64,000 nucleotides of DNA from Neobacillus cucumis (GTDB taxonomy: Bacteria > Bacillota > Bacilli > Bacillales_B > DSM-18226): NCBI RefSeq assembly GCF_023715505.1, contig NZ_JAMBOH010000005.1:1-64000 (forward strand). Direction: 5' to 3'. Made by a program: the position numbers and the translations under genes. This document shows positions 35,394 through 44,997 of the stretch, in pieces. Below the pieces are notes generated by a model that saw only the letters and a program-made list of their open reading frames with translations, made no database searches and was not told the origin of the DNA. Every line of letters starts with the position of its first letter. Position 1 is the first letter of the stretch.

Positions 35394-38012
35394 TTACTTT
35401 AACTTTTTCTGGAGCTCATACAGCAGGTTAATCGCTTGAAGTGGTGTAACATCTAATAAATCTATTTCTTTTATTTTCTCTAAGACTCGTTTTTCTTTCG
35501 TAGTAGGCTCTGCTTTTTTCGGTGCTGCCGGCTCATCGAAAAAGGATAACTGTGCTGGATGCTCCACCGGTTTTTCTACCTTTTCCTCTAGTACTTGCGG
35601 TTCCACAACTACTTTTACTCGCGCCGGCTCGGCATCTGTCTGTTCCAATTCTGCTAAAATCTCACTCGCCCGTCTAATTAATTCAGCCGGAAGTTCAGCT
35701 AGCTGTGCTACATGTATTCCGTAACTTTTATCAGCTGGACCTTCCTTAATTTTATGAAGGAAGACCACCTTGCCGTTATGTTCAATCGCACTAACGTGGA
35801 TATTTTTTAACTTAGAAAGCTCTTCATCTAACACGGTCAACTCATGATAGTGAGTGGAGAATAAAGTTTTCGCTCCAATCCGCTCATGAATGTACTCAAT
35901 AATTGCCTGCGCAAGGGCCATCCCGTCATAAGTCGAGGTTCCCCGTCCGATTTCATCAAATAAAATTAAACTATTTTGAGTGGCGTTCGCAATCGCGTTT
36001 TTGGCCTCAAGCATTTCAACCATAAAAGTACTTTGACCAGAAATCAAATCGTCTGCTGCACCAATTCGTGTAAACACTTGGTCAAATACCGGTAAAACCG
36101 CTTCTGAGGCCGGAACATAGCAGCCAATTTGTCCTAGAATAGCAATCAAAGCGATTTGGCGCATGTACGTACTTTTACCAGACATGTTTGGTCCTGTAAT
36201 GAGAAGAACTTCCCTTTCGCTATCCATAAAGCAGTCGTTTGGCACATATTCCTGTGTGTTCAATACTTTTTCAACGACCGGATGACGTCCGTCCTTAATG
36301 ACTACCCGGCGTTCGTTTGAAAATTGCGGCTTTACATAACGGCGTTCTTCACTAACTTGGGCGAAACATTGTAAGACGTCAAGTTCACTGACCGCTTTGG
36401 CCAACGCCTGCAACCGAGGGATTTGTTCTTTCACTATTTCACGGATTCCAGTGAATAAATCATACTCCAGTTCCCCGCATTTTTCTTCCGCTTGTAAAAT
36501 TAATGCTTCTTTTTCTTTCAATTCAGGTGTAATAAAGCGTTCTGCATTCGTTAAGGTCTGTTTCCGTTCATATTGACCCTCGGTTAATAGGTGAAGGTTT
36601 GCACGGGTTACCTCGATATAATAACCAAACACGCGATTATAGCCCACCTTTAAGGATTTAATTCCCGTTTTCTCCCGTTCTTCCCGCTCAAGCTGGGCAA
36701 TCCAGCTTTTTCCGTTCCGGCTGGCATCTCGATATTGGTCAAGCTGATCATTGTAACCATCGCGAATGATATTTCCTTCTTTTAGGGAAAGCGGAGGATT
36801 GTCGACAATTGCCTGTTCAAGCAGATCGGTCACTTCTTCACAAGGGTCAAGCTTTTCAGCAATTTCATTCATTTGCTCATTTTGCATACCAAAAAGGATT
36901 TGTTTTAAAAAGGGTACTTGCATTAAGGAGCGCTTTAACTGAACCAAATCACGGGCATTGACATTTCCAAAAGCAACTCGTCCTGCTAATCTCTCTAAAT
37001 CGTAGACTTCTTTTAAGTTCTCACGGAGCTCTTGGCGCTCAAAATAATGCTGGATTAGAACATCAACGAGATTATGACGCTGCTCAATTTCAGTTTGCTG
37101 AATCAATGGTCTGTCAATCCAGTGTTTTAGCATCCGTCCTCCCATGGCAGTCTTTGTTTCATCAAGCAGCCATAATAGGGAGCCTCTCTTCCCTTTGGAG
37201 CGGATTGTCTCGGTCAATTCTAAATTTCGTTTTGAATAGTAATCAATTTTCATATATTGCTGAATTTGATAAGTTGTTACCGGTTGAAGATGGTCTAAGC
37301 TTCTTTTCTGTGACCGGAATAAGTAGTGAAACAGTCTTGCGGCGGTTTGTTTCAGTTTTTCCTGATTAAGGTCTTCTAGCAGGTGGGCAAAGTTCATTTC
37401 TATTGAACTATTATCCTCTATCGAAATTGCCAGTACATCGCGTTCACGCATCTTCTTTTGCAGTTCCCCATCAAAATTACTGGCAACAACGACTTCTTTG
37501 GCACTTAAGACAGCCAACTCGTTGAGAACTTCATCAAAATTATTGGATAGGAGCGTGACCCGGCTCTCCCCAGTTGAAATATCGTTATAGGCAAATCCAA
37601 AGGTTCGGTCGTCAAAAGCTGTGATGGAAGCGAGATAGTTGTTCTCTTTGTCTGTTAACCCTTTTCCATCCATTACGGTACCAGGGGTGATTAATTGAAC
37701 AACTTCCCGTTTTACCATGCCCTTTGTTTGTCTTGGGTCTTCCATTTGCTCGCAAATGGCCACTTTATAGCCTTTTGAAATCAATTGCTCAATATAGTTT
37801 GGTGCGGAATGGTACGGAACTCCACACATCGGGATTCGGTCTTCCGAACCGCCCTCACGGCTCGTAAGGGTAATCTCTAATTCTTGTGATGCTTTGACAG
37901 CATCGTCAAAAAACATTTCATAAAAGTCGCCTAGGCGAAAAAATAAAAAGGCATCTTGATAATCTGCCTTAATTGTTAAATATTGTTGTATCATCGGCGT
38001 ATAACCAGCCAT
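35394..38012 (-). CDS. mutS: DNA mismatch repair protein MutS
   Basis: This 872-residue protein binds mismatches and starts repair. The N-terminal mismatch-binding domain shows [15 protein letters not shown] (the Phe-x-Glu motif). The ATPase domain has [14 protein letters not shown] (Walker A), [16 protein letters not shown] (Walker B/signature) and STHYHEL. The C terminus has the short clamp-binding and tetramer region typical of Bacillus. First gene of mutSL. Confidence 0.97.
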   Translation of the reverse strand: MAGYTPMIQQYLTIKADYQDAFLFFRLGDFYEMFFDDAVKASQELEITLTSREGGSEDRIPMCGVPYHSAPNYIEQLISKGYKVAICEQMEDPRQTKGMVKREVVQLITPGTVMDGKGLTDKENNYLASITAFDDRTFGFAYNDISTGESRVTLLSNNFDEVLNELAVLSAKEVVVASNFDGELQKKMRERDVLAISIEDNSSIEMNFAHLLEDLNQEKLKQTAARLFHYLFRSQKRSLDHLQPVTTYQIQQYMKIDYYSKRNLELTETIRSKGKRGSLLWLLDETKTAMGGRMLKHWIDRPLIQQTEIEQRHNLVDVLIQHYFERQELRENLKEVYDLERLAGRVAFGNVNARDLVQLKRSLMQVPFLKQILFGMQNEQMNEIAEKLDPCEEVTDLLEQAIVDNPPLSLKEGNIIRDGYNDQLDQYRDASRNGKSWIAQLEREEREKTGIKSLKVGYNRVFGYYIEVTRANLHLLTEGQYERKQTLTNAERFITPELKEKEALILQAEEKCGELEYDLFTGIREIVKEQIPRLQALAKAVSELDVLQCFAQVSEERRYVKPQFSNERRVVIKDGRHPVVEKVLNTQEYVPNDCFMDSEREVLLITGPNMSGKSTYMRQIALIAILGQIGCYVPASEAVLPVFDQVFTRIGAADDLISGQSTFMVEMLEAKNAIANATQNSLILFDEIGRGTSTYDGMALAQAIIEYIHERIGAKTLFSTHYHELTVLDEELSKLKNIHVSAIEHNGKVVFLHKIKEGPADKSYGIHVAQLAELPAELIRRASEILAELEQTDAEPARVKVVVEPQVLEEKVEKPVEHPAQLSFFDEPAAPKKAEPTTKEKRVLEKIKEIDLLDVTPLQAINLLYELQKKLK

Positions 38013-38559
38013 AATGACCTCCAGGTTTTAATCTATTTATTTAAGGTGTTGTGGATTTTTCATGAGGACAATTTTGGTTGCTTGTTTGCTCTTTTTGTCC
38101 TAATGGCGCTTTCATGTGGACTATTTGGCCCTTTTCTCGCCTTTTTTGTCCTCATGACGGCCTCATGCGGACATGTTTGGAGCTTTGCTCGTCTTTTCTG
38201 TCTTCATGACGGCTTTATGCGGACACGATTGGCACTTTTTTCGCCTTTTTTGTCCTCATGACCGCTTCATGCGGACATGTTTGGCTCTCTGTTCGTCTTT
38301 TCTGTCCTCATGACGGTTTCATGCGGACATCTTTGGCTCTCTGCTCACCTTTTCTGTCCTCAAGCTTATATATCTAATAACTAACTCCTGCATTTCATAT
38401 TCGATTTTCTTCGACAAACTATTATATCATATACAGCCTGTGTCGGGCACCCGTTGAATATTTGCCAAATTAAAGAGTAAATTTCTTTTCCGGTCTTCTA
38501 ACTTTCGACTATTTCTGAATTCAAATCATGGTAAAGTACAAAATATAGGGGGTGCTCTT
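38013..38559. other. Divergent region with tandem hairpin array
   Basis: No gene is seen in this 547-bp gap between mutS and the YwaF-type gene. The first 330 bp are the repeat array described separately; the remainder is AT-rich and should hold the promoter of the plus-strand gene. In B. subtilis, cotE and related genes lie upstream of mutS, so synteny breaks here. Confidence 0.6.
38050..38365. repeat. Tandem array of six 51-52-bp hairpin units
   Basis: Reading the motif GCGGACA (or variants) at about 38064, 38116, 38167, 38219, 38271 and 38323 gives a period of 51-52 bp. Each unit carries TGTCCTCATGA, a short CGGC-like loop and TTCATGCGGACA, which are inverted-repeat arms. A T/C-rich spacer with TTTGG and CTCGTCTTTT follows. 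Copies differ by several substitutions. There is no long open frame across the array that I would accept as a gene. Confidence 0.88.
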
Positions 38560-39300
38560 TTGGGGTGGTTTGGCCGCAGTTTCAAATATTATGCTTTTGA
38601 AATGTTTTCCGCTAGTCACTTTATGATTATTGCCCTGTTATTCATAGGAGCTGTAAACATTTTTATTTTCAGAGACAAGCTAAAATCAGATAAGACAAGA
38701 AAGTGGGAGATTGGCGCAGCAATTTCATTAATTTTAATAGAAGCTACCTATCACTTCTGGATGATCATCAATGGCAGCTGGGATGTCAGTCATGCAATCC
38801 CACTAGAATTGTGCAGCATCAGCCTGATTTTAAATATCGTCTTACTACTAACTAGAAAAAAGCTCATTTACGAGATTTTATTATTTACCGCTTTATTAGG
38901 AGCTTCTCAGGCGATTTTCACACCATTTTTAAATTATGATTTCCCGCATTTTCGTTTTTTTCATTTCTTTTATACTCACTTAATGAGCATTTGGGTGCCG
39001 CTCTATTTTACCTGGGCAAAGGGCTACCGACCAACCATCTGGTCTGTTTTAAAGTTATTTATTTTTTTGAATGTGTTGATGCCAATCATTATGATTATTA
39101 ATAAACTAGTTAGAGGAAATTATATGTTCTTAAGCCATAAACCAGACAGCGCCAGCCTGTTAGATGTTCTCGGTCCCTACCCTTGGTATATATTATCTTT
39201 GGAAGGATTATTGATCACATTGAGCTTGATGGTTTGGCTACTGTTTCGAGAAAAGACTGGAAGGAAAACAGAAGTGGAGAGGAACTTACCCATTGCATGA
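38560..39300 (+). CDS. TIGR02206-family membrane protein (YwaF-like)
   Basis: This 246-residue protein has about seven predicted transmembrane helices, starting at a TTG (38560) with AGGGGGTG just upstream. The family pattern of YwaF/TIGR02206 is visible: an early SASHF motif, WDVSHAIPLELCSIS in the third helix region, and PHFRFFHFFYTHLM mid-protein. Function is unknown. Single gene beside the hairpin array. Confidence 0.8.
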   Translation: MGWFGRSFKYYAFEMFSASHFMIIALLFIGAVNIFIFRDKLKSDKTRKWEIGAAISLILIEATYHFWMIINGSWDVSHAIPLELCSISLILNIVLLLTRKKLIYEILLFTALLGASQAIFTPFLNYDFPHFRFFHFFYTHLMSIWVPLYFTWAKGYRPTIWSVLKLFIFLNVLMPIIMIINKLVRGNYMFLSHKPDSASLLDVLGPYPWYILSLEGLLITLSLMVWLLFREKTGRKTEVERNLPIA

Positions 39301-39499
39301 AATCAAGTTTTTATTGACCTTTTCTTAATAACTTATTATAATTAATAACGTTCCTATTGTCCCAATGAGCTCAGCACGTTCGAATTTGCTTCAGTGAGTT
39401 TACTTCAGCGTACTGATCGAGCTGCTTCTAGAGTAATCATACTGAGATCAGGACGGGTTCACTAATTGTGTGTAGGAACAAAGTATTTTTTATTAACTT

Positions 39500-39573
39500 G
39501 TCCCAATAGCTCAGCAGGATAGAGCAACAGTTTCCTAAACTGTAGGTCGGAGGTTCGAATCCTCTTTGGGACG
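39500..39573 (+). tRNA. tRNA-Arg (anticodon CCT)
   Basis: The 74-base cloverleaf has acceptor GTCCCAA with TTGGGAC, a D arm with AGCTCAGCAGGATAGAGC, and an anticodon loop TTCCTAA giving CCT. The T arm is TTCGAAT closed by GGAGG/CCTCT-type pairing, and the discriminator base is G. CCA is not encoded. It is a single-copy type of tRNA and a frequent integration site for mobile elements. Confidence 0.93.
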
Positions 39574-39582
39574 TAAAAACAT

Positions 39583-39653
39583 GAAAACGCTGATAAGACG
39601 TTATTTAACCACTCTTATGTTGGTTAGTATATTGCGTTTAATCAGCGTTTTAT
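39583..39653. terminator. Long hairpin after tRNA-Arg
   Basis: AAAACGCTGAT at 39583 onward pairs with ATCAGCGTTTT near 39643, with an inner pair of TTAACCA and TGGTTAG. T- and A-tracts flank it, so it can serve the tRNA and the converging gene at 39673. Confidence 0.75.
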
Positions 39654-39672
39654 TTTGTTTAAACAGTTTATA

Positions 39673-40038
39673 TTAGTTACATTTTTTAATTTGGGACAAA
39701 AGTTTTTTGGCTAATTTATTCTCCGCTTCTTTACTTATCTGCCTAACACGCTCTGGGGAAATGTTTAAAATTGCAGCAATTGTTTTTAATTGAGAAGCTT
39801 CTTTATTCACACCATAAATTTCATCTAAAACTGTTAGTTCCCTTTCTGTTAAGACATGTCTGATAGCTTTGTAAACACCCAAAAATCGTTTATAATCATC
39901 TGAATTTTTTTGGTTCAAAATTTTATAATATGGCTTTTGTTTAAATATTTGGGGTTTAAAATTCGGGCTCCAAACTGAATCAATCATATCTATAAAAAAA
40001 ATTACGTCATTCCTCGTTAATTCCGTTTTAACATTCAT
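39673..40038 (-). CDS. Sigma-70 region-4-like DNA-binding protein
   Basis: This protein of about 121 residues ends in a sigma-70 region 4 helix-turn-helix (LTERELTVLDEIYGVNKEAS, then IAAILNISPERVRQISKEAENKL). The N-terminal half has no region 2. It starts at ATG 40038 with AGAGGAAAG upstream. It may be a small regulator from a mobile element: it lies between tRNA-Arg and a decayed copy of that tRNA's 3' half. The promoter it recognises is unknown. Confidence 0.75.
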   Translation of the reverse strand: MNVKTELTRNDVIFFIDMIDSVWSPNFKPQIFKQKPYYKILNQKNSDDYKRFLGVYKAIRHVLTERELTVLDEIYGVNKEASQLKTIAAILNISPERVRQISKEAENKLAKKLLSQIKKCN

Positions 40039-40329
40039 CAAAGCACTTTCCTCTCAACTCTTCCAATTTAGTGGATTCTTAAAAATAAAGCCTATCTAAA
40101 AGTTTTCAAAATAAGCATATATGATTTTGAGGTGTTTAATGAGAGTGATTATTGAACTTTTCAAGAACATAAATAGACATTTCAGCAGGTTCTTCATGCC
40201 AGGGTTTCATTAATATACTTTACTTTTCCGTGTAACATCTGCTTCCTATCCAGTAAATACACCTAGTAACAGATTTCCCTTTATCTTGAATTACATCTAA
40301 CACTCTATAATCTAACACAGCATTATCTA
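40039..40329. other. Noncoding stretch inside the possible element
   Basis: No gene or signal that I can support is seen between the sigma-like gene and the decayed tRNA copy, apart from the likely promoter of the sigma-like gene. Confidence 0.5.
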
Positions 40330-40386
40330 AGTTTCCTAAACTCTAGGTCAAAGGTTCGAATACTCTTTTTTGGACGTAAAAAAAAC
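40330..40386 (+). repeat. Decayed copy of the tRNA-Arg 3' half and flank
   Basis: The stretch repeats AGTTTCCTAAACT, TAGGTC, AGGTTCGAAT, CTCTTT and GGACGTAAAAA of the tRNA-Arg gene and its 3' flank (39529-39580), with several substitutions and small insertions. Both copies are in the same orientation about 0.8 kb apart. It lacks the 5' half and cannot be a working tRNA. It looks like an old attachment-site duplication. Confidence 0.8.
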
Positions 40387-40503
40387 TAGTTAATCACTCC
40401 CCTTTGGCTGGTTAACTACTTTTTTAATGAGAATTATGGCAAAGAAAATAAGCCCCACTTCTTCTGAAGTAGGACTTATTTTTCAAATTGTTTAGTAAAA
40501 TCT

Positions 40504-42510
40504 TCATAACGAACGTTCCCAGAAACGCCCTTTTGCCATTCCCTCTATGAATGGATTAATATCAACTTTAGTTAAATCGTAAACACCAGGTGAATCTAAT
40601 TTCACACGGCATCGCACAAGAGCTTGGAGTTCTTTAACCGCCACTCCCACAGGTTTGAAGTGTTTAAAGGTGGTTTCCATAAATTCCAATATAGACGGCT
40701 CGACTTCTGTACTCGTACTAACCAAAATTGCTGCATCAAAAAGACTGGAATCTGCCGTATCGAACGTATCTGTTACTTTTAGAGCAGGACTAATCGAATA
40801 TATCTTTTTTGCCACAATGCTATAATTGATATTATATTGGGCCAGCGTTCTAATCCAATCTGTTAATTTTTCATCATCGGGATCGCCATCTAACAAAATG
40901 GCTGCACATTTAGTAGCTGATTGGTTAACTGTGTTTGCCATACTAAGGGCAGGAGACTTTTTATCCGATTTTACTTCAAGATTTTCCTCAGGAAGTTCTG
41001 CTCCAATATTGCCTGCGACTTCTTCCGCTACTTGCCGGTCAATATGATTTAAAAGCGCCACCGCGTTATTTTTAACCATATCCGATCTACATTTCCCAAG
41101 CTCAAAGCTCAGTGCATCCTTCAAGTGCTGTTGTTCAAATGGAGCTAAACTGTTGTAGAATAACTTCGCTTGAGAGTAGAAATCTAGAAAACTTTCACTT
41201 CGGCCTCTAATTTTACGGCCCCCGATTTTTTCCTGATAAGATTCATAGCCCCCTAGTTCAACCGGCGCCAGTTCAGGCTGATTGGCATTTAAACCGTTTC
41301 GATGATAGCTTGTTTGCCCTTGATGGATTATCATCTGATGCATTCCATCCCGTTGATTGTTATGAAACGGACAGACAGGTTGATTAATAGGTATCTGATG
41401 GAAGTTTGGACCTCCTAAGCGAGAAAGCTGTGTATCCGTATAGGAAAATAAACGGCCTTGTAAAAGAGGATCGTTTGAAAAATCAATGCCTGGTACGACA
41501 TGACCAGGATGAAAAGCGACTTGTTCTGTTTCGGCAAAAAAGTTGTGAACATTCCGGTTCAAGGTCATTTTACCAACAATCTTTACAGGAACTTCTTCTT
41601 CTGGCCATAATTTTGTCGGATCTAAAATGTCAAAGTCAAATTCGAATTCGTCTTTTTCAGGAATGATCTGCAGGCCTAGCTCCCATTCTGGAAAATCTCC
41701 TTTCTCAATCGCTTCATACAAGTCTTGGCGATGGAAGTCAGGGTTTTTACCTGCAATTCTCTGTGCTTCATCCCAGACGAGTGATTGTACACCAAGAAGA
41801 GGCTTCCAGTGGAATTTGACAAAATGTGCTTCACCATCCGCATTAATCAGTCTGAATGTGTGCACACCAAAGCCCTCCATCATCCGTAGGCTGCGTGGGA
41901 TGGCACGGTCACTCATGGCCCACATAACCATATGGGCGGATTCATGGTTTTGGCCAATGAAATCCCAAAACGTATCGTGAGCGCTTGCCCCTTGTGGAAT
42001 TTCCGTATGTGGTTCCGGTTTTAGAGCATGTACAAAGTCAGGGAACTTAATTGCATCCTGAATAAAGAAAACTGGCATATTATTACCGACTAAATCAAAG
42101 TTCCCTTCATCTGTATAAAATTTGGTCGCAAATCCGCGGACGTCACGAACCGTATCGCTCGATCCTCTCGAGCCCTGTACAGTTGAGAAACGCACAAAAA
42201 CTGGTGTTGTTTTGGAAATGTCAGTGAGAAAGTCAGCTCTTGTATATTCAACCAAAGATTCATAGAGTTGAAAGATCCCGTGGGCCCCTACGCCACGGGC
42301 ATGAACAACCCTTTCTGGTATCCGTTCATGGTCAAAATGGGTCATTTTTTCTCGAAAGTGAAAGTCCTCTATCAATGTTGGTCCTCTTAAGCCAGCCTTC
42401 AATGAGAATTCGTCTTCAGACACTTTCAGTCCTTGGTTGGTAGTCAAAGGTGCCGTTTTTTCATTATCAATTGAAAAATTCTCTAATTGTACTGCCTTCT
42501 TATTTACCAT
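40504..42510 (-). CDS. Large-subunit catalase (KatE/HPII type)
   Basis: This 668-residue clade-2 catalase carries the catalytic His in ERVVHARGVGAHG, Asn in LVGNNMPVFF and the haem-ligand Tyr in GRLFSYTDTQLSRLG. The C-terminal DJ-1/glutamine-amidotransferase-like domain starts around residue 515 (AAILLDGDPDDEKL). The start at 42510 is set by AAGGAGG 7 bases upstream. Large catalases of this type in Bacillus are usually linked to general stress or spores (KatX2/KatE). Single gene with no obvious operon partners. Confidence 0.94.
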   Translation of the reverse strand: MVNKKAVQLENFSIDNEKTAPLTTNQGLKVSEDEFSLKAGLRGPTLIEDFHFREKMTHFDHERIPERVVHARGVGAHGIFQLYESLVEYTRADFLTDISKTTPVFVRFSTVQGSRGSSDTVRDVRGFATKFYTDEGNFDLVGNNMPVFFIQDAIKFPDFVHALKPEPHTEIPQGASAHDTFWDFIGQNHESAHMVMWAMSDRAIPRSLRMMEGFGVHTFRLINADGEAHFVKFHWKPLLGVQSLVWDEAQRIAGKNPDFHRQDLYEAIEKGDFPEWELGLQIIPEKDEFEFDFDILDPTKLWPEEEVPVKIVGKMTLNRNVHNFFAETEQVAFHPGHVVPGIDFSNDPLLQGRLFSYTDTQLSRLGGPNFHQIPINQPVCPFHNNQRDGMHQMIIHQGQTSYHRNGLNANQPELAPVELGGYESYQEKIGGRKIRGRSESFLDFYSQAKLFYNSLAPFEQQHLKDALSFELGKCRSDMVKNNAVALLNHIDRQVAEEVAGNIGAELPEENLEVKSDKKSPALSMANTVNQSATKCAAILLDGDPDDEKLTDWIRTLAQYNINYSIVAKKIYSISPALKVTDTFDTADSSLFDAAILVSTSTEVEPSILEFMETTFKHFKPVGVAVKELQALVRCRVKLDSPGVYDLTKVDINPFIEGMAKGRFWERSL

Positions 42511-42739
42511 TGTGATCCTCCTTACGAAAGTATGTATCAAAAAGAAAGAGCAGGTAAATGAATTACCCACTCCTTCGGTACCCTATTTTTATTTTCCTTA
42601 AACTTGTTCAAATGATTCTCAGATTTCTAATTCTTCATTCTGAGCCTTCGATTTCATATCTATAGGTTACTAGACAATGATACCAATACTTTTGCTTGTT
42701 GTTCATCAATAGCTTTACCGCTTTGAGCAGACAATTCAC

Positions 42740-42780
42740 CTGCCAGAAAACCTTTGCCATAGCAAGGGTTTTTCTGGCAG
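42740..42780 (-). terminator. Terminator of the acyl-CoA synthetase gene
   Basis: CTGCCAGAAAA and TTTTCTGGCAG arms enclose a second stem (CCTTTGC/GCAAGGG), giving a strong hairpin just past the stop codon. Confidence 0.85.
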
Positions 42781-42805
42781 TGTGTATAATTTTCTAAACC
42801 TCCTT

Positions 42806-44773
42806 TTACCTCACAGTGGACCTTCCATTGAGAATCGTTTGAATCTGCGCTACTGTTGCTGGATCTTCAAGACCTGTAATATCACCTGAAACCTTTCCTG
42901 ATAGGAAAATTTCCTTTAATAAGCGGCGCATGATTTTTCCACTTACTGTTTTTGGTAGTGTTTCGGTAAAAATAATGGTTTTGGGCAGGGCAATTTTTCC
43001 GATAAGCTGTACAATGCGTTCATTTATTTTTTCTTTTAAAGTATCGGTCCCAATAGTAAGGTCATTTACCCGGGCAAATACGAGCGGTACCTCTCCTTTG
43101 ATATCATCCGGGACACCAATTACAGCCGCTTCTGCAACTCCTGTACATTCAAGGACCGCACTTTCAATTTCCATTGTACTCAAGCGATGTCCGGCAACAT
43201 TAAAGGCATCATCAGAACGGCCAACGACCCAAACATAGCCATCATCATCAATCAAGGCCAAGTCACTAGCAAAATAGCTGCCTTCAATCTGGCTAAAATA
43301 AGAGGAAATATAGCGCTCCGGTTCCTTCCAAAGCGTGCGGCAGAGCATTGGGAATGGACTTCTAATAATTAAATTTCCTAACCTGCCAGGTTGAACTGGG
43401 TTTCCCTCTTCATCCACTACAGCTATATCGGCACTTAAAAATTGCATTCCGGCAGATCCCGGCTTCATTGGGGTTAACCATGCTGCACCAGCGATAGGGC
43501 AACCCGCTGTTTCTGTTTGTCCCCATGTATTGTTGACACATACTTTTTTCTTTCCTAATACTTCATACGTCCATTGCCATGATTCTGGGTCAAAAGGTTC
43601 ACCAACTAGGGAAATAACATCAAGGCACGATAAATCAAATTGCTCTATTAACTCTTCACCCAGACTCTTTAACATCCGCAATGCGGTTGGAGCGGTAAAC
43701 AATTTATTGATACGGTATTTCTCAATCACCTGATAAAATCTGTCTTTCGTTGGATAGTCAATCGATCCTTCATACACAACCGTGGTGACTCCATTTGCTA
43801 GTGCACCAGCAATGCCCCAAATATGCATCGTCAACCATCCAATATCTGCCGTACACCAGAAAACATCATCATCATGATGGTCCATATGATATTTGCTATA
43901 GATGTAATTTTGGATCACAAAGGCCATACCTGAATGAACAACACCCTTGGGCTTTCCGGTTGTACCGCTAGTATAAAACACAATTCCATATTCATTGGCC
44001 TCAAGCCTCTCAGGTTCACAAAGGACACTTGCCTTTTTCGTTAGTTCCTCCCACCAGTAATCACGTCCTTCTGTCATATTAATTTCTGTATTTAGGCGAT
44101 TGACGACAATTACGGCTTCAATAGATGGAATATCTGGAATTACCCTATCCACTTTTTCCTTCAAGGAAACTTTGTTTCCCCTTCTTGTCGTAGCGTCGGT
44201 CGTTACGATAATCTTTGGCTCAAAGCTAACAAGACGATCTTTCAGGGACTTTTCGGAATACCCTGAAAAAACAGTATTGTAAATAGCCCCAATCCGAAAG
44301 CAAGAGAGCACAGCAATAATTGCTTCAGCCAAATTAGGAAGGAAAATCGCCACACAATCCCCTTTTTTCACACCGAAGGAACGAAGAACATTCGCAAATC
44401 GGTTCACTTCAGCCAGCAGCATATTATATGTAAAAAACTTCGTGTCCCCGTTTTCTCCCTCCCAAATAAGTGCAGTGCGATTTCCTGCACCGTTTTGCAC
44501 ATGACGGTCAAGTAAGTTTACACACGGGTTGCTAATTCCGCCTTCGAAAAAACGAAAATCTGGAAGACTTCCACTTATTGTTTTTTGCCAAGGCTCATAC
44601 CAAAATAGTTCCTTCGCCACATCGTTCCAAAAGTTTGCGGGATCTTGTTGGGATTTTTGAAGAAGTTCTTGAAAAGCCTTACTGCTTCCAATTGAAGTGT
44701 TAGATTGTCTTTCTAGGCTTGGGTAAACAAGCTTACTTTCTGCAACAACCTTTAAGATTCCACTTACATCCAT
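42806..44773 (-). CDS. Acetyl-CoA-synthetase-like acyl-CoA ligase (ANL family)
   Basis: This 655-residue AMP-forming ligase has the ACS N-terminal domain, the phosphate loop YTSGTTGKPKG and the A8 hinge region GRSDDAFNVAGHRLSTMEIE. The C-terminal PKTVSGKIMRR contains the catalytic, acetylation-prone lysine. The acyl-pocket motif reads TWGQTETAG. True acetyl-CoA synthetases have a second Trp in place of that Gly (TWWQTE), and Gly there usually opens the pocket for longer acyl groups. It is therefore probably not a strict acetate ligase. A cre-like site lies upstream. Confidence 0.88.
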   Translation of the reverse strand: MDVSGILKVVAESKLVYPSLERQSNTSIGSSKAFQELLQKSQQDPANFWNDVAKELFWYEPWQKTISGSLPDFRFFEGGISNPCVNLLDRHVQNGAGNRTALIWEGENGDTKFFTYNMLLAEVNRFANVLRSFGVKKGDCVAIFLPNLAEAIIAVLSCFRIGAIYNTVFSGYSEKSLKDRLVSFEPKIIVTTDATTRRGNKVSLKEKVDRVIPDIPSIEAVIVVNRLNTEINMTEGRDYWWEELTKKASVLCEPERLEANEYGIVFYTSGTTGKPKGVVHSGMAFVIQNYIYSKYHMDHHDDDVFWCTADIGWLTMHIWGIAGALANGVTTVVYEGSIDYPTKDRFYQVIEKYRINKLFTAPTALRMLKSLGEELIEQFDLSCLDVISLVGEPFDPESWQWTYEVLGKKKVCVNNTWGQTETAGCPIAGAAWLTPMKPGSAGMQFLSADIAVVDEEGNPVQPGRLGNLIIRSPFPMLCRTLWKEPERYISSYFSQIEGSYFASDLALIDDDGYVWVVGRSDDAFNVAGHRLSTMEIESAVLECTGVAEAAVIGVPDDIKGEVPLVFARVNDLTIGTDTLKEKINERIVQLIGKIALPKTIIFTETLPKTVSGKIMRRLLKEIFLSGKVSGDITGLEDPATVAQIQTILNGRSTVR

Positions 44774-44818
44774 ATGAATCCCCCTACATTCATTTTATTT
44801 TCCTTCAAACCAGAACCA

Positions 44819-44832
44819 TTAAAGCGCTTTCA
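44819..44832. promoter_or_regulatory. CcpA cre-like site
   Basis: On the minus strand the site reads TGAAAGCGCTTTAA, a near match to the catabolite-response element TGWAANCGNTNWCA. It lies about 50 bp upstream of the acyl-CoA ligase start, which fits carbon catabolite repression as known for B. subtilis acsA. Confidence 0.7.
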
Positions 44833-44997
44833 TAATTATATTTTCTACTAGTTGGTACATGTTGCCAATTACCTTGACTATGAGAGTAACACAATTATTC
44901 AGAATTTTCAATAATGTAATTTACTATAGTGTTTTTAATTAGAAAAGCAGTATTATAAAGGAAGGATCATAGATTACCAATTTGAAAGGAAGGAGAA

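Noticed and set aside
38050..38365. Tandem array taken as a CRISPR
   Set aside because: The units are head-to-tail copies with no unique spacers; the whole 52-bp unit repeats, and no cas genes are present.
40330..40386. Second functional tRNA-Arg
   Set aside because: Only the 3' half is present, with mismatches in the T arm and no acceptor or D arm.
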